From Sporomusa silvacetica DSM 10669 (GTDB lineage: Bacteria > Bacillota > Negativicutes > Sporomusales > Sporomusaceae), in NCBI RefSeq assembly GCF_002257705.1, contig NZ_LSLK01000110.1:1-64000 (forward strand): a stretch of DNA of 64,000 nt, read 5' to 3'. The notes under the pieces were generated by a model that saw only the letters and a program-made list of their open reading frames with translations, had not been told where the DNA came from and searched no databases. How positions within the stretch are numbered: position 1 is the stretch's first letter; the number at the start of each line of letters is the position of its first letter. Both the position numbers and the translations under genes were made by a program. Shown one piece after another: positions 49,386 through 58,712 of this stretch.

Positions 49386-50270
49386 TCACCTCCAGGGGAA
49401 TCGAATCGCCTGGACAGGACAGTTATCTGCACATTCTCTACATTTGGTGCAGTCGCTGATATCCCCTGTCCCACTGCCATTTTTAAGATCTACGTCAAAA
49501 CTGCAAACGCTGCGGCATCGCTGACACTTGGTATCACGGTGTTCTTCCAGACAACGGGAACGGTCCACGGTAGGCACAAGATTGCGGTTGAACCGGCTAA
49601 AGAGGCTGAGCAGAGCTCCGACAGGACACAATTTGCTGCACCATTTTTTCAAAAGTACAAGTTCAACAATGATTACAACAGGAAAAACAATAATATCCAT
49701 TGTCGGCTCGTTGAAATGAAGGAGGCGGATCAAGGCAAACAAAGTCGCAAAAACGAGTCCAATCGGACAGATGAGACAGAATACGGGAAACCCGAAGATG
49801 GCGGAAGAGCCCAATGTTACACCGAGAATAACCAGCCCTGAAGAAGAATTCTTTGCTGTACTTGAACTCTCCTGAGAGCAGGAAGTTTTTGCTGTTTCTC
49901 GGTCTTCAAGAATTGGCTGCGCCGAATCATCATTGGCGGTACTATTCGTAAAGTCCTGCTGGCCTTCATCGACTTTGTTGACTACTAATTTGCGTACTAG
50001 GGGAATGGGACAGATCCAGCCGCAAAAGACACGCCCCAACAGGGCAGTCAGTCCGGCAATCACGAGAAACGAAAGTAGCAAATGCGGCAGGAATTCCCGA
50101 CCGGCAAACGCCGCTTCCAGGTAGCCCAGAGGGCAAATCGCGGAGATATTCTCCACTCCAAAAGCAGAAAAAGAACCTGTACCGGCATTTTTGACCGCAC
50201 CAATAATGATAGTGATCGCTACGACCGCCATTGTTGTCATTCTCAGCGTTCTTGTTCTATTTCTGTTCAT
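49386..50270 (-). CDS. napH: NapH-like membrane iron-sulfur protein, 294 aa
   Basis: Four to five membrane helices with the NapH/NosR cysteine pairs CGWICPIPLVRK and CLICPIGLV, and CSKLCPVGALLSLFSRF. The C-terminus carries two cytoplasmic [4Fe-4S] motifs (CQRCRSVCSFDV and CTKCRECADNCPVQAI). A long polar Ser/Thr/Asp insert at residues about 100-140 interrupts the membrane part. NapH takes electrons from quinol and passes them to NapG. The start overlaps the upstream NapG-like gene by four bases (ATGA). Confidence 0.85.
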   Translation of the reverse strand: MNRNRTRTLRMTTMAVVAITIIIGAVKNAGTGSFSAFGVENISAICPLGYLEAAFAGREFLPHLLLSFLVIAGLTALLGRVFCGWICPIPLVRKLVVNKVDEGQQDFTNSTANDDSAQPILEDRETAKTSCSQESSSTAKNSSSGLVILGVTLGSSAIFGFPVFCLICPIGLVFATLFALIRLLHFNEPTMDIIVFPVVIIVELVLLKKWCSKLCPVGALLSLFSRFNRNLVPTVDRSRCLEEHRDTKCQRCRSVCSFDVDLKNGSGTGDISDCTKCRECADNCPVQAIRFPWR

Positions 50271-50860
50271 ACGCTTTCGTTACCTTTCCTGGCAATGGGT
50301 GTGACGACGATACCGCGAACATTGCCGCCAATGTATGACCTCATCACCAGTGCGGGGCAGATTTTCTCGCAAAGGCCGCAGCCATTGCAGTTATGGGAAT
50401 CGACCACCGGATGCCCCTGACCATCAAGCGTGATCGCGTGATAGGGGCACGCGTTCATGCACACCATACAACCGCGGGAATCCCAGGCAATGCAGGTGTC
50501 CTGCTGCACGGTCGCCAGTCCAATCTTCACAGTCTTGCTGTCAAAAGGTTTTAATGCCTGGGTGGGGCAGACCTCAACACATTTATTGCAAAAGTTGCAG
50601 TACCCGAGATGAAACTTCATCACCGGCGTGCGCGCATCCAAAACGCTGTCCGACAAGTGCGCCAGACCAATCACAGCCGTGGGACAGACACTTCGGCAGC
50701 GGTCACATCTAAGACATCTTGAGATAAAAGCTGCCTCGTCTTGTCCTCCCGGAGGGCGAAGGAGAGCTTTGCGCGGCAGGATCTTTGAAGCTTCTCCAAG
50801 CCCGAGAAGAAGGGCAAACGCTCCTCCAGTTATTTTTAAAAAGGTGCGCCGTGAGGGCAT
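50267..50860 (-). CDS. napG: NapG-like periplasmic ferredoxin, 197 aa
   Basis: Starts MPSRRTFLKITGGAFALLLG, a Tat signal with SRRTFLK. Four [4Fe-4S] cysteine groups follow (CLRCDRCRSVCPTAVI, CNFCNKCVEVCPTQAL, CMVCMNACPYHAI, CNGCGLCEKICPALVM). This is the layout of NapG/MauM ferredoxins that act with NapH. The ATG directly follows the TorD-like stop (TAAATG), showing translational coupling. Confidence 0.88.
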   Translation of the reverse strand: MPSRRTFLKITGGAFALLLGLGEASKILPRKALLRPPGGQDEAAFISRCLRCDRCRSVCPTAVIGLAHLSDSVLDARTPVMKFHLGYCNFCNKCVEVCPTQALKPFDSKTVKIGLATVQQDTCIAWDSRGCMVCMNACPYHAITLDGQGHPVVDSHNCNGCGLCEKICPALVMRSYIGGNVRGIVVTPIARKGNESV

Positions 50861-51547
50861 TTATGCGCCGATCTCCACGACAGTTTCGTCGAGCATAGCT
50901 TCAAGGACGGTACGATCCAAGCGTAAGTAGCCCTTGGTGACTTTCGCAACAGCTTTGTAGAACTCCGTCTCGGCGTACTTCTCGACATCGGCACAAAACA
51001 CAGGAACCCAATTTAATAGATGTTGTGTAAGAAAGTCCATCTGCTCTTTAAGACAGACCGAAACCGCCGGCCAGTCCTTCCTAACCAAAGCCTGTTGTGT
51101 CTCGTGGCACAGGTACGCCATGAATTCAAGTTCGAGGGCGATATGATCTTCCGGAAACTCTAATGTTTCCGCCTTGTCCAGGCCCTTTGCACGGTATGCC
51201 GCCACCACTTGATCTCGCGCCTCTTGCATGATGAGCCGCTTCGGACTCGTGTAAACTGACTCGAATGGATACGCGGCAGCCTCTCCGGCTATCCCTGCAC
51301 CAAGAAATATCCTCGCGTAGTCTACAGCCAAATCAGTCAATGGATCGCTCCCCAGACGCCGGAGATACTTTTCAAGCATCCGGTATCCTTCGGCAAGTTC
51401 ATCTTCGCCGCACTCGTCGGGAAAACACATACCTTCCATCTGATTCAGCAAGGTTTGATCAACTTCAATCTTGTAGAGGCACCCCAGAAACTGATATAGA
51501 TTCTCCCTGTTTGCGATAATCGCTGAGTACTCCGATATTTTCTCCAC
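50861..51547 (-). CDS. TorD/DmsD-family redox chaperone, 228 aa
   Basis: All-helical cytoplasmic chaperone for Tat-exported molybdoenzymes. Recognisable parts: ENLYQFLGCLYKIEVDQTLL, DLAVDYARIFLGAGIAGEAA-like segment, PFESVYTSPKRLIMQEARDQ and DHIALELEFMAYLCHETQQA. These are the TorD signature (Y.R.F......P..S.Y....L...). It binds the signal peptide of the catalytic subunit during cofactor loading. GTG start with GGGGGAAG upstream. A hairpin lies between it and dmsC. Confidence 0.88.
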   Translation of the reverse strand: MEKISEYSAIIANRENLYQFLGCLYKIEVDQTLLNQMEGMCFPDECGEDELAEGYRMLEKYLRRLGSDPLTDLAVDYARIFLGAGIAGEAAAYPFESVYTSPKRLIMQEARDQVVAAYRAKGLDKAETLEFPEDHIALELEFMAYLCHETQQALVRKDWPAVSVCLKEQMDFLTQHLLNWVPVFCADVEKYAETEFYKAVAKVTKGYLRLDRTVLEAMLDETVVEIGA

Positions 51548-51576
51548 TTTCTTCCCCCTTCTTTGTTATGACAGCC

Positions 51577-51602
51577 GGGGAAGAATAGCATGTCTCTTCC
51601 CC
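51577..51602 (-). other. Intra-operon hairpin between dmsC and the chaperone gene
   Basis: GGGGAAGA (51577-51584) pairs with TCTTCCCC (51595-51602). No U-tract on the minus strand. It may be a processing or stabilising structure separating dmsABC from the accessory genes. Confidence 0.45.
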
Positions 51603-51615
51603 CAGCTTTCATCAT

Positions 51616-52470
51616 TTAGAAAAACTGCTTAATACTACTCCCGAGTAAGAACATCATTACTCGAAATGCAACGCCCGCAATCAGGACAGAGGCCAGACCG
51701 AGCTTAACTGACGTAAGTGGCGAGAAATTCTCCGCATTTTTCGTATAGAACTTCGTCATCAGCACTGTAGGAACCAGTAACCCGAGCAACACCAATCCGC
51801 CCCAGAAGAGCAGCGCCAGATTGCCGATTAAGACCCGTGCAACCGATCGAGTCACATCAGGATAAGGAGCAATGGCTATATGTCCCAAGTACACAATGAG
51901 CAACACCGTTTGGATTGCGATTGCCATCAGCGCAGCGCGTTTTATTGTTGCCAATGCAGTTGCATCGGCGTTTTCTGTGCGTGCAAGCAACACGCCTATA
52001 CTGAAACAACCCATAACCGCTGCTGAAGCTACATAAAATACCGGTAGAATCCAGGTGTTCCAGGCAGGTATGGACGCCATCACATACGCATCCCCATTCA
52101 CAAAGGCAAGCACGACCGCAAGTACCGCCCCGACGGTTGCGATTATTTTGCAAGTCGCATCAGAAGCGTTTCTCCTCAGGGCAAGTAAATAAATCAGGAT
52201 GGTCAGACCTACCAGGAAGATCATCGTCGACTCCATAAAGATTCCGGAGGTTGGATGACCCAACGCACCAAACATCCGCTCCGGATGGCCTAAGTGCAGG
52301 GTGCTTGACATACCGCCGATGCCTAAGGCCACAATCGCAAGTATCGAACTAATTGTTCTGATTTGTTTTGCCTTGCCACACCATTCTGTCAGTGCAACAC
52401 AACAAAAAAATGTTCCGCAACCCAGTCCAACAAACAACGTAAAGAAAACCAATGGCCATTGAATACTCAT
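51616..52470 (-). CDS. dmsC: DmsC-like membrane anchor subunit, 284 aa
   Basis: About eight hydrophobic segments from MSIQWPLVFFTLFVGLGCGT to the C-terminus, with the DmsC-type LHLGHPERMFGALGHPTSG near residue 60. The family anchors the catalytic and iron-sulfur subunits to the membrane and oxidises menaquinol. The start at 52470 is preferred: it has GGAGTG nearby and the preceding frame looks unrelated. It follows dmsB by four bases. Confidence 0.88.
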   Translation of the reverse strand: MSIQWPLVFFTLFVGLGCGTFFCCVALTEWCGKAKQIRTISSILAIVALGIGGMSSTLHLGHPERMFGALGHPTSGIFMESTMIFLVGLTILIYLLALRRNASDATCKIIATVGAVLAVVLAFVNGDAYVMASIPAWNTWILPVFYVASAAVMGCFSIGVLLARTENADATALATIKRAALMAIAIQTVLLIVYLGHIAIAPYPDVTRSVARVLIGNLALLFWGGLVLLGLLVPTVLMTKFYTKNAENFSPLTSVKLGLASVLIAGVAFRVMMFLLGSSIKQFF

Positions 52471-52474
52471 CTTA

Positions 52475-53050
52475 TCACTCCTTCCATGTAGCCGTTTTGC
52501 TGTGCAGGATGTACCGAGCAGAAGGACGGTTTCCCACATCAGGTAGAACGTGCACGCTGTCACTGCCAGCCTTTTGGATTACTTGTGAAACATCACTGCT
52601 CGGATCGTCGATGTCGCCAACAAACCGACACTTAGCCGGACAATTCTTGACACAAGCAGGATTCTCGCCAACGGCCTTTAACTGATCACACAGCGTGCAC
52701 TTTTCAACAACCTTTGTCTCTTCGTTGAAGGTGCGGACTCCATAAGGGCAGGCCATCATGCAATACCGACAGCCAATGCACTTTTCCTTATCAATGAGGA
52801 TAACACCATCCTCACTCTTATAGGACGCCCCTGTCGGACAAACCTTGACACACGCCGCGTCCTTACATTCCTGGCACATTGTCGGCAAAAAATACATTTC
52901 AACTTTTGGATACGTGCCTGTCGGTCCTACTGTCAACACTTTATTCCATGTACATCCCAGGATTACTCCATTTTCCTGTTTACACGCCACCTCACATGAT
53001 TTACAGCCGATGCAGCGATCCAAGTCAACTACCATAGTTCTTTGTGACAT
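52475..53050 (-). CDS. dmsB: DmsB-like iron-sulfur subunit, 191 aa
   Basis: Four [4Fe-4S] motifs: CIGCKSCEVACKQENG, CQECKDAACVKVCPTGAS, CIGCRYCMMACPYGVR and CTLCDQLKAVGENPACVKNC. This is the DmsB/PsrB/NrfC layout, linking catalytic and membrane subunits. The usual length is about 200 aa. It lies two bases after the catalytic gene, so coupled expression is clear. Confidence 0.93.
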   Translation of the reverse strand: MSQRTMVVDLDRCIGCKSCEVACKQENGVILGCTWNKVLTVGPTGTYPKVEMYFLPTMCQECKDAACVKVCPTGASYKSEDGVILIDKEKCIGCRYCMMACPYGVRTFNEETKVVEKCTLCDQLKAVGENPACVKNCPAKCRFVGDIDDPSSDVSQVIQKAGSDSVHVLPDVGNRPSARYILHSKTATWKE

Positions 53051-53052
53051 AA

Positions 53053-55737
53053 TTACACCTCAACCTCTTTTGTAGGATCGGATGACTCAGGGAGCCATTT
53101 CTTGAACTCCTCTGGTTTAAGCCAAATGCCTTTAGGTGGACCATCGGCCTTGGATACCCTAACTTGATAGCCTCGTAACGTGTAGGTACCAACTACATCA
53201 TTAAAGGGAGCGTCATTTTTTGAAAGTACGTTGACGTTCATTTCTTGCCAGCCATGCGTTTCCGTGTCTAATGTCTCAGGATTCCAGAAACGCTCCATGT
53301 AAACGACCCCCGGATTGATGCCTTCTGTTACATTGGCTTTCGCTCGAATTTTTCCCCGCTGGGACTCGACGAATACCCAGTCTCCATGAGAAACACCATA
53401 TTTAGTTGCGGCCTTCGGGTGAATCCAGATTTCGGGTACAGGGTAAATTTCCCTTAACCAAGGAATGTTCCGCAATGTCCCATGGTGGTAGAACGGAAGT
53501 CTGCCGTTGGTCATGACCAGCGGGAACTCTTTGGCAATTTGACTACCTTCAAGCGGACTTTCGTGAGGCTCCATAAAGTAAGGCAATGGATCATAGTCCT
53601 TTGAAGCAGGAGGCAAAGGATATGTAGTTAATGGCTTTCCTGTTCTTCCGAGCTCTATTATGCCTTCCCAATAGAGTTCGATTTTCTTGGAGGGTGTACC
53701 GAATCCTATCGGTTGCCCCGTCTTCGAATCTATCTTCGTGTAGACGTAGTACTCTTTCCATTCATTTTTGGGGAGGTATTCGACAGGTGCCTTTTGAATG
53801 AACTCCTCCCATTTCATATTGACCGCGCCTTTGCAAGAAGGATCGAGCAGATCCTCCATTTTATTCCAATAAGGAAGGTCTTTGCCCATAAATTCGGCAT
53901 CAAATGCCCTTTTGCAGTTCTCGTGACCCATGTCCGCACAGCGTTTGGCTAACTTAGACCAAAACAGCGTCTCATCCATCGTCTCCCAAAGATGTGTCAC
54001 TGCTTGCCGAGCAAAGAGCATGTTACAAGCCACTACCGGCATATTCGTCTCCAGCCACTCTGTGGCCGGAAGCAGCATATCTGCGTAGGCCGAGAACGAT
54101 GTGGGATACATGTACATGTGGGCGATGAAGTCCAACTGCTCAATTACTGGCACCAAGGAAGAGCTATTGGCAAGTGCGCCAAACTTGTTGCCTGACCGCT
54201 CAATCCATACCCGTGGTTTATAAGGTTTACCGGTAAGAACCGCTTGCAAGACTGCTGAGGGTTGCGCGGCCCACCATTGGAGAAGACCCTTATGCTCTAT
54301 GCCGCCTAGACGTTTTTTAAGTTGTTCTTCTGAAAGTAGTTTCAGGGCAGGCGGAACGATGTAGGTATCAAAATTAGGTGTAACACCGCTCGGCTTAAAG
54401 CGCTGCATCAGTGTGCCAGGCTTTTCCACGTTGCCCATCAGCGAATTGAGAATAACTGCACCCATGGCCGCCTGGACAGAGTTGGGATTTTGATCAGTGG
54501 CAACGCCTAGGCTGAGGCCTGCAGGCGAGTTTTGCACGTAGATCTTAATGGCTTCTTCAATTTTGTTTGTATCAAGCCAACAGATTTCCGCCGCCTTCTC
54601 AAGAGTAAAGGCCTCGGCCCGTTCCTTGAGAAGTTGAAAGCCGGTCTTGCACTCCACGCCATTTACAGTGAAGGTGCCTTCAAGTGTGGGTGCAAGGCTG
54701 TCATTCCATGGATAGGACACAGGCTGCGCCGAATTGGTCTTTGTATCCCACACCATAAAGGTGTCTGGTCTTCCTTCGGCATGGTCACCCACGCGCAGCA
54801 TCATATGTGTATTAATGTCCACAAGATAAGGAAGATTTGTCCACTTCATGACGAATTCTTCGTCGTAGAGTTTCTTGTCAAGGATGTAGCGAATCCATGC
54901 CAGCATAAGCGCCACATCGGTTCCGGGCCTAATTGGCAACCAGACATCAGCTTTAGCGGCATCCGGCGTCAGGCGTGGATCAATGGCGACCGTACGCACT
55001 CCCCGGGCGCGAAGCTCGGCTACGGCGCCTCCGCCGCCCGCTGGGCAGGAATAGGAGGGATCTGTTCCCCACAAGACCAGCGTCTTGATTGGCGTTTCGT
55101 CGGGGTAATAGATTTCAAGACAGTTGGAGTCAGCAATACTGGTATCAGCTCCGCCATACATCAACCCAAAAGCCAAGGTACGCGGCAGATAGCACTGTGC
55201 GCAGCCGGGTTCGAACCAGTTGGGCGTATCGAAAGCATTGCAAAAACGTGCAATGCTCCAAAATTCAGGATTTCCACCGCCGCCTGTAGAGCAAAAAACA
55301 GTTTCCGCGCCATATTTCTCGCGAGTCTCCATGAGTTTCTTAGCAATCGTATCGAGCGCCTCATCCCATGAGATGCGCTTCCATTTGTTCTCACCGCGCT
55401 TACCGACTCGAATCAGCGGATACTTATTGCGATTAGGATGATAAAGGGCCTGTATACCCGCGAGTCCTTTGGCACACAGAGCTCCCTTGCTCATGGGATA
55501 CTCGGGATTGCCTTCGAGCTTGACCACGCGACCATTCTTGACATGCGCAAGGACACCACAGTTGGCGATACATGCCCTGCAGTTCGTCTTGACGATCTTT
55601 GTCTCAGACAATGGTGCGCCTGCCGTAGCTTCACCTTGCGTGAACCCCGTCTTAAACGAGCCACCGAACGCTGCCGCAATCCCAGTTACGGCAGTCGCTT
55701 TAAGAAACTGTCTTCTGTTAAATACTAGTTGTTTCAT
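53053..55737 (-). CDS. dmsA: Tat-exported molybdopterin oxidoreductase catalytic subunit (DmsA/PsrA-like), 894 aa
   Basis: A DMSO-reductase superfamily enzyme binding bis-MGD and a [4Fe-4S] cluster. The Tat signal is FNRRQFLKATAVTG (residues 6-19). The cluster motif is C-x2-C-x3-C-x27-C around residues 52-88. A possible Mo-ligand region reads FEPGCAQCYLPRT. The C-terminal molybdopterin-dinucleotide domain has TNGRLPFYHHGTLRNIP and YGVSHGDWVFVESQRGKIRA. The substrate cannot be assigned: DMSO, polysulfide, nitrate or an organic oxidised compound are options. It is the first gene after a sigma-54-type promoter at 55897. Confidence 0.92.
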   Translation of the reverse strand: MKQLVFNRRQFLKATAVTGIAAAFGGSFKTGFTQGEATAGAPLSETKIVKTNCRACIANCGVLAHVKNGRVVKLEGNPEYPMSKGALCAKGLAGIQALYHPNRNKYPLIRVGKRGENKWKRISWDEALDTIAKKLMETREKYGAETVFCSTGGGGNPEFWSIARFCNAFDTPNWFEPGCAQCYLPRTLAFGLMYGGADTSIADSNCLEIYYPDETPIKTLVLWGTDPSYSCPAGGGGAVAELRARGVRTVAIDPRLTPDAAKADVWLPIRPGTDVALMLAWIRYILDKKLYDEEFVMKWTNLPYLVDINTHMMLRVGDHAEGRPDTFMVWDTKTNSAQPVSYPWNDSLAPTLEGTFTVNGVECKTGFQLLKERAEAFTLEKAAEICWLDTNKIEEAIKIYVQNSPAGLSLGVATDQNPNSVQAAMGAVILNSLMGNVEKPGTLMQRFKPSGVTPNFDTYIVPPALKLLSEEQLKKRLGGIEHKGLLQWWAAQPSAVLQAVLTGKPYKPRVWIERSGNKFGALANSSSLVPVIEQLDFIAHMYMYPTSFSAYADMLLPATEWLETNMPVVACNMLFARQAVTHLWETMDETLFWSKLAKRCADMGHENCKRAFDAEFMGKDLPYWNKMEDLLDPSCKGAVNMKWEEFIQKAPVEYLPKNEWKEYYVYTKIDSKTGQPIGFGTPSKKIELYWEGIIELGRTGKPLTTYPLPPASKDYDPLPYFMEPHESPLEGSQIAKEFPLVMTNGRLPFYHHGTLRNIPWLREIYPVPEIWIHPKAATKYGVSHGDWVFVESQRGKIRAKANVTEGINPGVVYMERFWNPETLDTETHGWQEMNVNVLSKNDAPFNDVVGTYTLRGYQVRVSKADGPPKGIWLKPEEFKKWLPESSDPTKEVEV

Positions 55738-55870
55738 CTGTTCTCTCCTCTACCGCTGAATAATCAAGTACAAAAGCTTTCGTGCAAATGTGAATTACTC
55801 ACCCCCTCGCAAAATAAAGCCATACCGAATTTAACTCTAAAGACGCCATTAACGAGAACAGGCGGCCTAC

Positions 55871-56173
55871 TTGGTTGATCAACTACCTATTATTAATGCA
55901 ATTTTTGTGCCAACGAAATTGCATATTCTAGCTGAATTCATGGTAAATATTCCTGTAAATTGCCTATTTTCGGGTTTCTAACTTTCAATTTATGTGCACA
56001 TTGTTAATTTTATTAGTTCAATATGAATTTAATTTTCACTATTTTTTTATTTCATGCCATATTGATCCAGTTATTTGATAAATATTATTTCATTTTGACA
56101 TTTACTACGCATCAGCACGGTAATGCGAAAAAATATTAATTATATTTTTTAATCCTGGTGATTAAGAATGTGA
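55871..56173. repeat. Copy 1 of a duplicated regulatory block of about 300 bp
   Basis: Aligns over its full length with 62659-62971. Both read in the same direction, starting GGTTGATCAAC and ending AATCCT(G/C)GTGATT(A/G)AG. By eye roughly four of five bases agree, with small gaps. Conserved parts include the sigma-54 promoter and several upstream blocks. Confidence 0.88.
55897..55912 (-). promoter_or_regulatory. Sigma-54 (-24/-12) promoter for the molybdoenzyme operon
   Basis: On the minus strand TGGCAC, five bases (AAAAA), then TTGCA: an exact match to the sigma-54 consensus TGGCAC-N5-TTGC(A/T). It points to dmsA, whose start lies 160 bases downstream. It is conserved in the second copy of the duplicated block. 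Confidence 0.85.
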
Positions 56174-56225
56174 TTGATATGGAATTATCTTCCAAAATCC
56201 CTTGGTTTATAAAATTACACAAATG

Positions 56226-56262
56226 AAAGCCCTTAGTCTCATTTTGCGAGACCAAGGGCTTT
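56226..56262. terminator. Terminator hairpin
   Basis: A 15-bp stem with one mismatch, AAAGCCCTTAGTCTC with GAGACCAAGGGCTTT, flanked by T on the right and A on the left. It may terminate transcripts of the OYE gene region from the right or upstream readthrough. Confidence 0.6.
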
Positions 56263-56498
56263 TGTAATAAAGCTAGTAGATGTTTTAATAGTGGTTTTTA
56301 TATTCTCCTTTACATAACGTTGGAAAGAGCGACTGCCTTTGTATGTCCCTTTACGCTATCTTTCTAAAAAATAGCTTATAAACTTTTTTAATGGTTGGCT
56401 TATTTTCTTTTATAATGAAACCTAAATCCCAAAAGGCGGTAGGTACACAGATGACTGACTCCCATATGACTATCTTCCCATTTTCATTCCCCTCTACT

Positions 56499-58466
56499 TT
56501 ACAAATTATATGCGCTTAAAAAACCTGTTTCCATTGCATCCCTTATTCTGCCTACCTTTAGAGCATCTCCCAGGATATAGACCTGTTCAAAATTTGCTTT
56601 AATTTCTTTTGTTAATGTCTCATTGGGTTTTGTTCCCAGACAAATTATAATGACATCAAATTTATATTCTTTCTTTTCGCCCCTTTCCCGGATTTCAAAA
56701 GTCGCATTGCCATTATCTATTTTCAAGAGTTTATGCTTTGGATACAGCTTTACGCTTAATTTCCCGATATGACTCATTACGTCAATAAGATTTTGAAAAT
56801 ACAATCCCGGCCCTATCGTATCGGCCATTTCAAATATACTAACCTCATTTCCGTTTTCAGCTAACAGATGGGCTGTTTCGATGCCGGTCATTCCTGAACC
56901 GATAACAGCCACTTTTTTATCTGTTAATGTTACTTCGCCCCTTAATATTTCCGTAGCGCACAAAACCTCTTGTCCAGCGATGCCAGGAATGGATTCAGGC
57001 ATAATAGGCTCAGATCCCTGGGCAATAAATATTGCATAAGGATTTAGCTCTTTTAGGGTTGCCAGTGTGGGCGCCGTATTAAAACGTATTTCCACGCCTA
57101 ATTTCTTTACTTGCCCCGTTAAGTAATTGATCAGCCAGTTGATTTTCTCTTTATTAGGCGGTTTATTGGCAAGCTCCAACTGCCCGCCTGCTTTATCAGT
57201 TTTTTCAAATATAATGGGCTTATATTTGCGCATAGCCAAGACACGGGCAGCTTCCAGACCTGCAGGTCCTGCTCCGATTATCGCCACAATCCGTCCATTG
57301 CCGTCCTGTTTAAAATCACTGTACTCTAATTCTCTGCCGCTTTGGATATTAATACCGCATTGGCAGGGTATAGGGCTCATGTCCGCAGCCATAAGCGTTT
57401 CCATACAATGAAGACAGGATATGCATTTTCTCAATTCGTCCACTTTTCCTTCTTTTGCCTTGTTGGACCATTCAGGATCGGCATAATGTTGTCTGGCAGA
57501 ACCGGCAAAATCAAACTTTTCTTCAGCTATCATTTTATCTGCATATTCAGGATCTCTAATCACAGCCACGCCTATCACCGGAATATTCACTGCTTTCTTT
57601 ATTGTTTCCGGCAGATAACTCTTCCAGCCCTGATTAAAGGATGAGGGCTCCCAGGCCATATTCATGCTTTCGTATATGCCAGAACTGACATCAATTGCAT
57701 CAACGCTCAATTCTTCCAGGCGCCGGGCTATTTTTACGCCATCAGCCAATTTTAATCCTTGCTCACACTCATCAACAGTTCCTAGAAATTCATCCACTGA
57801 CAGCCGGACGATTAAAGGATAATCCTTGCCACAGTGCTGCCTGATTCCCAGCACAATCTCTTCCAGGAATCGCATCCGGTTTTCAAAGCTTCCCCCATAC
57901 TCATCCTCTCTCTTATTGGTATAAGGACTTAAAAACTGATTAATCAAGTACCCATGGGCACCATGTACCTCGACACCATCTATCCCTGCTGACTTTACTC
58001 TAACCGCTGCTTGAATAAACCGCTCAACCATATCCGATACTTCCGCGGTTGTCATGGCTACCGTCGGCTGGTGCACCGCCTGGCATTCTACTTCACTGGG
58101 AGCCAACATAGGGAGATTTCCGTTTACAGCACTGATGCCTTGCCTGCCGGGATGATAAATTTGGACAACAACTTTGCTATCATACCTATGAATTTCCCGA
58201 GCCAGCTGTTGTAAGCCGGGTATAAAACGGTCCTCTGCCACAGATATTTGATTATTATTCCCTTTTCCTCTTACTCCGTCAACAAGAGCGCACTCGGTAA
58301 TTATTACCCCCACTCCGCCTTTGGCCCGGGCACCGTAAAAAGCAATATCCCGTTCCGATACGCTGCCAGCTGAATTTGCTAAATGGTTGCCCATGGCTGT
58401 CATGACAATGCGGTTTTTAGTCTTCATGCTGCCTATTATTCCTGCGGAAAATAGATGTTTGAACAT
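56499..58466 (-). CDS. Old-Yellow-Enzyme family NADH:flavin oxidoreductase, 655 aa
   Basis: A multi-domain flavoprotein of the 2,4-dienoyl-CoA reductase/BaiCD type. An N-terminal FMN TIM barrel (1-350) contains IMTAMGNHLANSAGSVSERD, GVEVHGAHGYLINQFLSPYT and NKREDEYGGSFENRMRFLEE. A [4Fe-4S] motif (CISCLHCMETL ... PCQCGIN) follows. The C-terminal FAD/NAD(P) domain has GAGPAGLEAARVLAMR and IGSGMTGIETAHLLAENGNE. Such enzymes reduce activated C=C bonds. GGAGGGGAAGTT precedes the ATG; TTTTAC/TATAAT at 58512-58539 could be its own promoter. Confidence 0.93.
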   Translation of the reverse strand: MFKHLFSAGIIGSMKTKNRIVMTAMGNHLANSAGSVSERDIAFYGARAKGGVGVIITECALVDGVRGKGNNNQISVAEDRFIPGLQQLAREIHRYDSKVVVQIYHPGRQGISAVNGNLPMLAPSEVECQAVHQPTVAMTTAEVSDMVERFIQAAVRVKSAGIDGVEVHGAHGYLINQFLSPYTNKREDEYGGSFENRMRFLEEIVLGIRQHCGKDYPLIVRLSVDEFLGTVDECEQGLKLADGVKIARRLEELSVDAIDVSSGIYESMNMAWEPSSFNQGWKSYLPETIKKAVNIPVIGVAVIRDPEYADKMIAEEKFDFAGSARQHYADPEWSNKAKEGKVDELRKCISCLHCMETLMAADMSPIPCQCGINIQSGRELEYSDFKQDGNGRIVAIIGAGPAGLEAARVLAMRKYKPIIFEKTDKAGGQLELANKPPNKEKINWLINYLTGQVKKLGVEIRFNTAPTLATLKELNPYAIFIAQGSEPIMPESIPGIAGQEVLCATEILRGEVTLTDKKVAVIGSGMTGIETAHLLAENGNEVSIFEMADTIGPGLYFQNLIDVMSHIGKLSVKLYPKHKLLKIDNGNATFEIRERGEKKEYKFDVIIICLGTKPNETLTKEIKANFEQVYILGDALKVGRIRDAMETGFLSAYNL

Positions 58467-58511
58467 AACTTCCCCTCCTAACTGCTAAGATATATGTTGT
58501 ATTCTCACTAT

Positions 58512-58539
58512 ATTATAGTTTTTTTGAAGTTTTGTAAAA
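58512..58539 (-). promoter_or_regulatory. Possible sigma-A promoter of the OYE gene
   Basis: On the minus strand TTTTAC (58534-58539), 16 bases, TATAAT (58512-58517), about 50 bases before the OYE start. Suggests independent expression from the methyltransferase upstream. Confidence 0.4.
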
Positions 58540-58647
58540 CAATTAACTGTTGTATAAACCACAACAAAATCTGATAGGGTCGCTGGCTTCCTTCATCACA
58601 GTCGATTGTTCCTCTATTTCCAATACGTGTCCTGCTATATAAATAGA

Positions 58648-58676
58648 AACTAGCCAATTACATACATTAGCTAGTT
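58648..58676 (-). terminator. Terminator after the methyltransferase
   Basis: AACTAGC (58648-58654) pairs with GCTAGTT (58670-58676); on the minus strand it is followed by TCTATTTATA. Ends the porin/MFS/methyltransferase unit. Confidence 0.55.
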
Positions 58677-58712
58677 CCTATAGGATTATTAACTATTATC
58701 TGTTAAGTCGTC

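Larger units (their letters stand above)
55738..56498. promoter_or_regulatory. Upstream region of the molybdoenzyme operon with duplicated block
   Basis: 760 bases without genes. It contains the first copy (55871-56173) of a block that is repeated at 62659-62971. The block carries a sigma-54 promoter near its dmsA side. Other blocks conserved in both copies are ATGTGCACATTGTTAATT near 55991 and CATTTCATTTTGACATTTACT near 56089. A terminator hairpin (56226-56262) lies on the far side. The rest to 56498 is AT-rich without clear features. Confidence 0.75.
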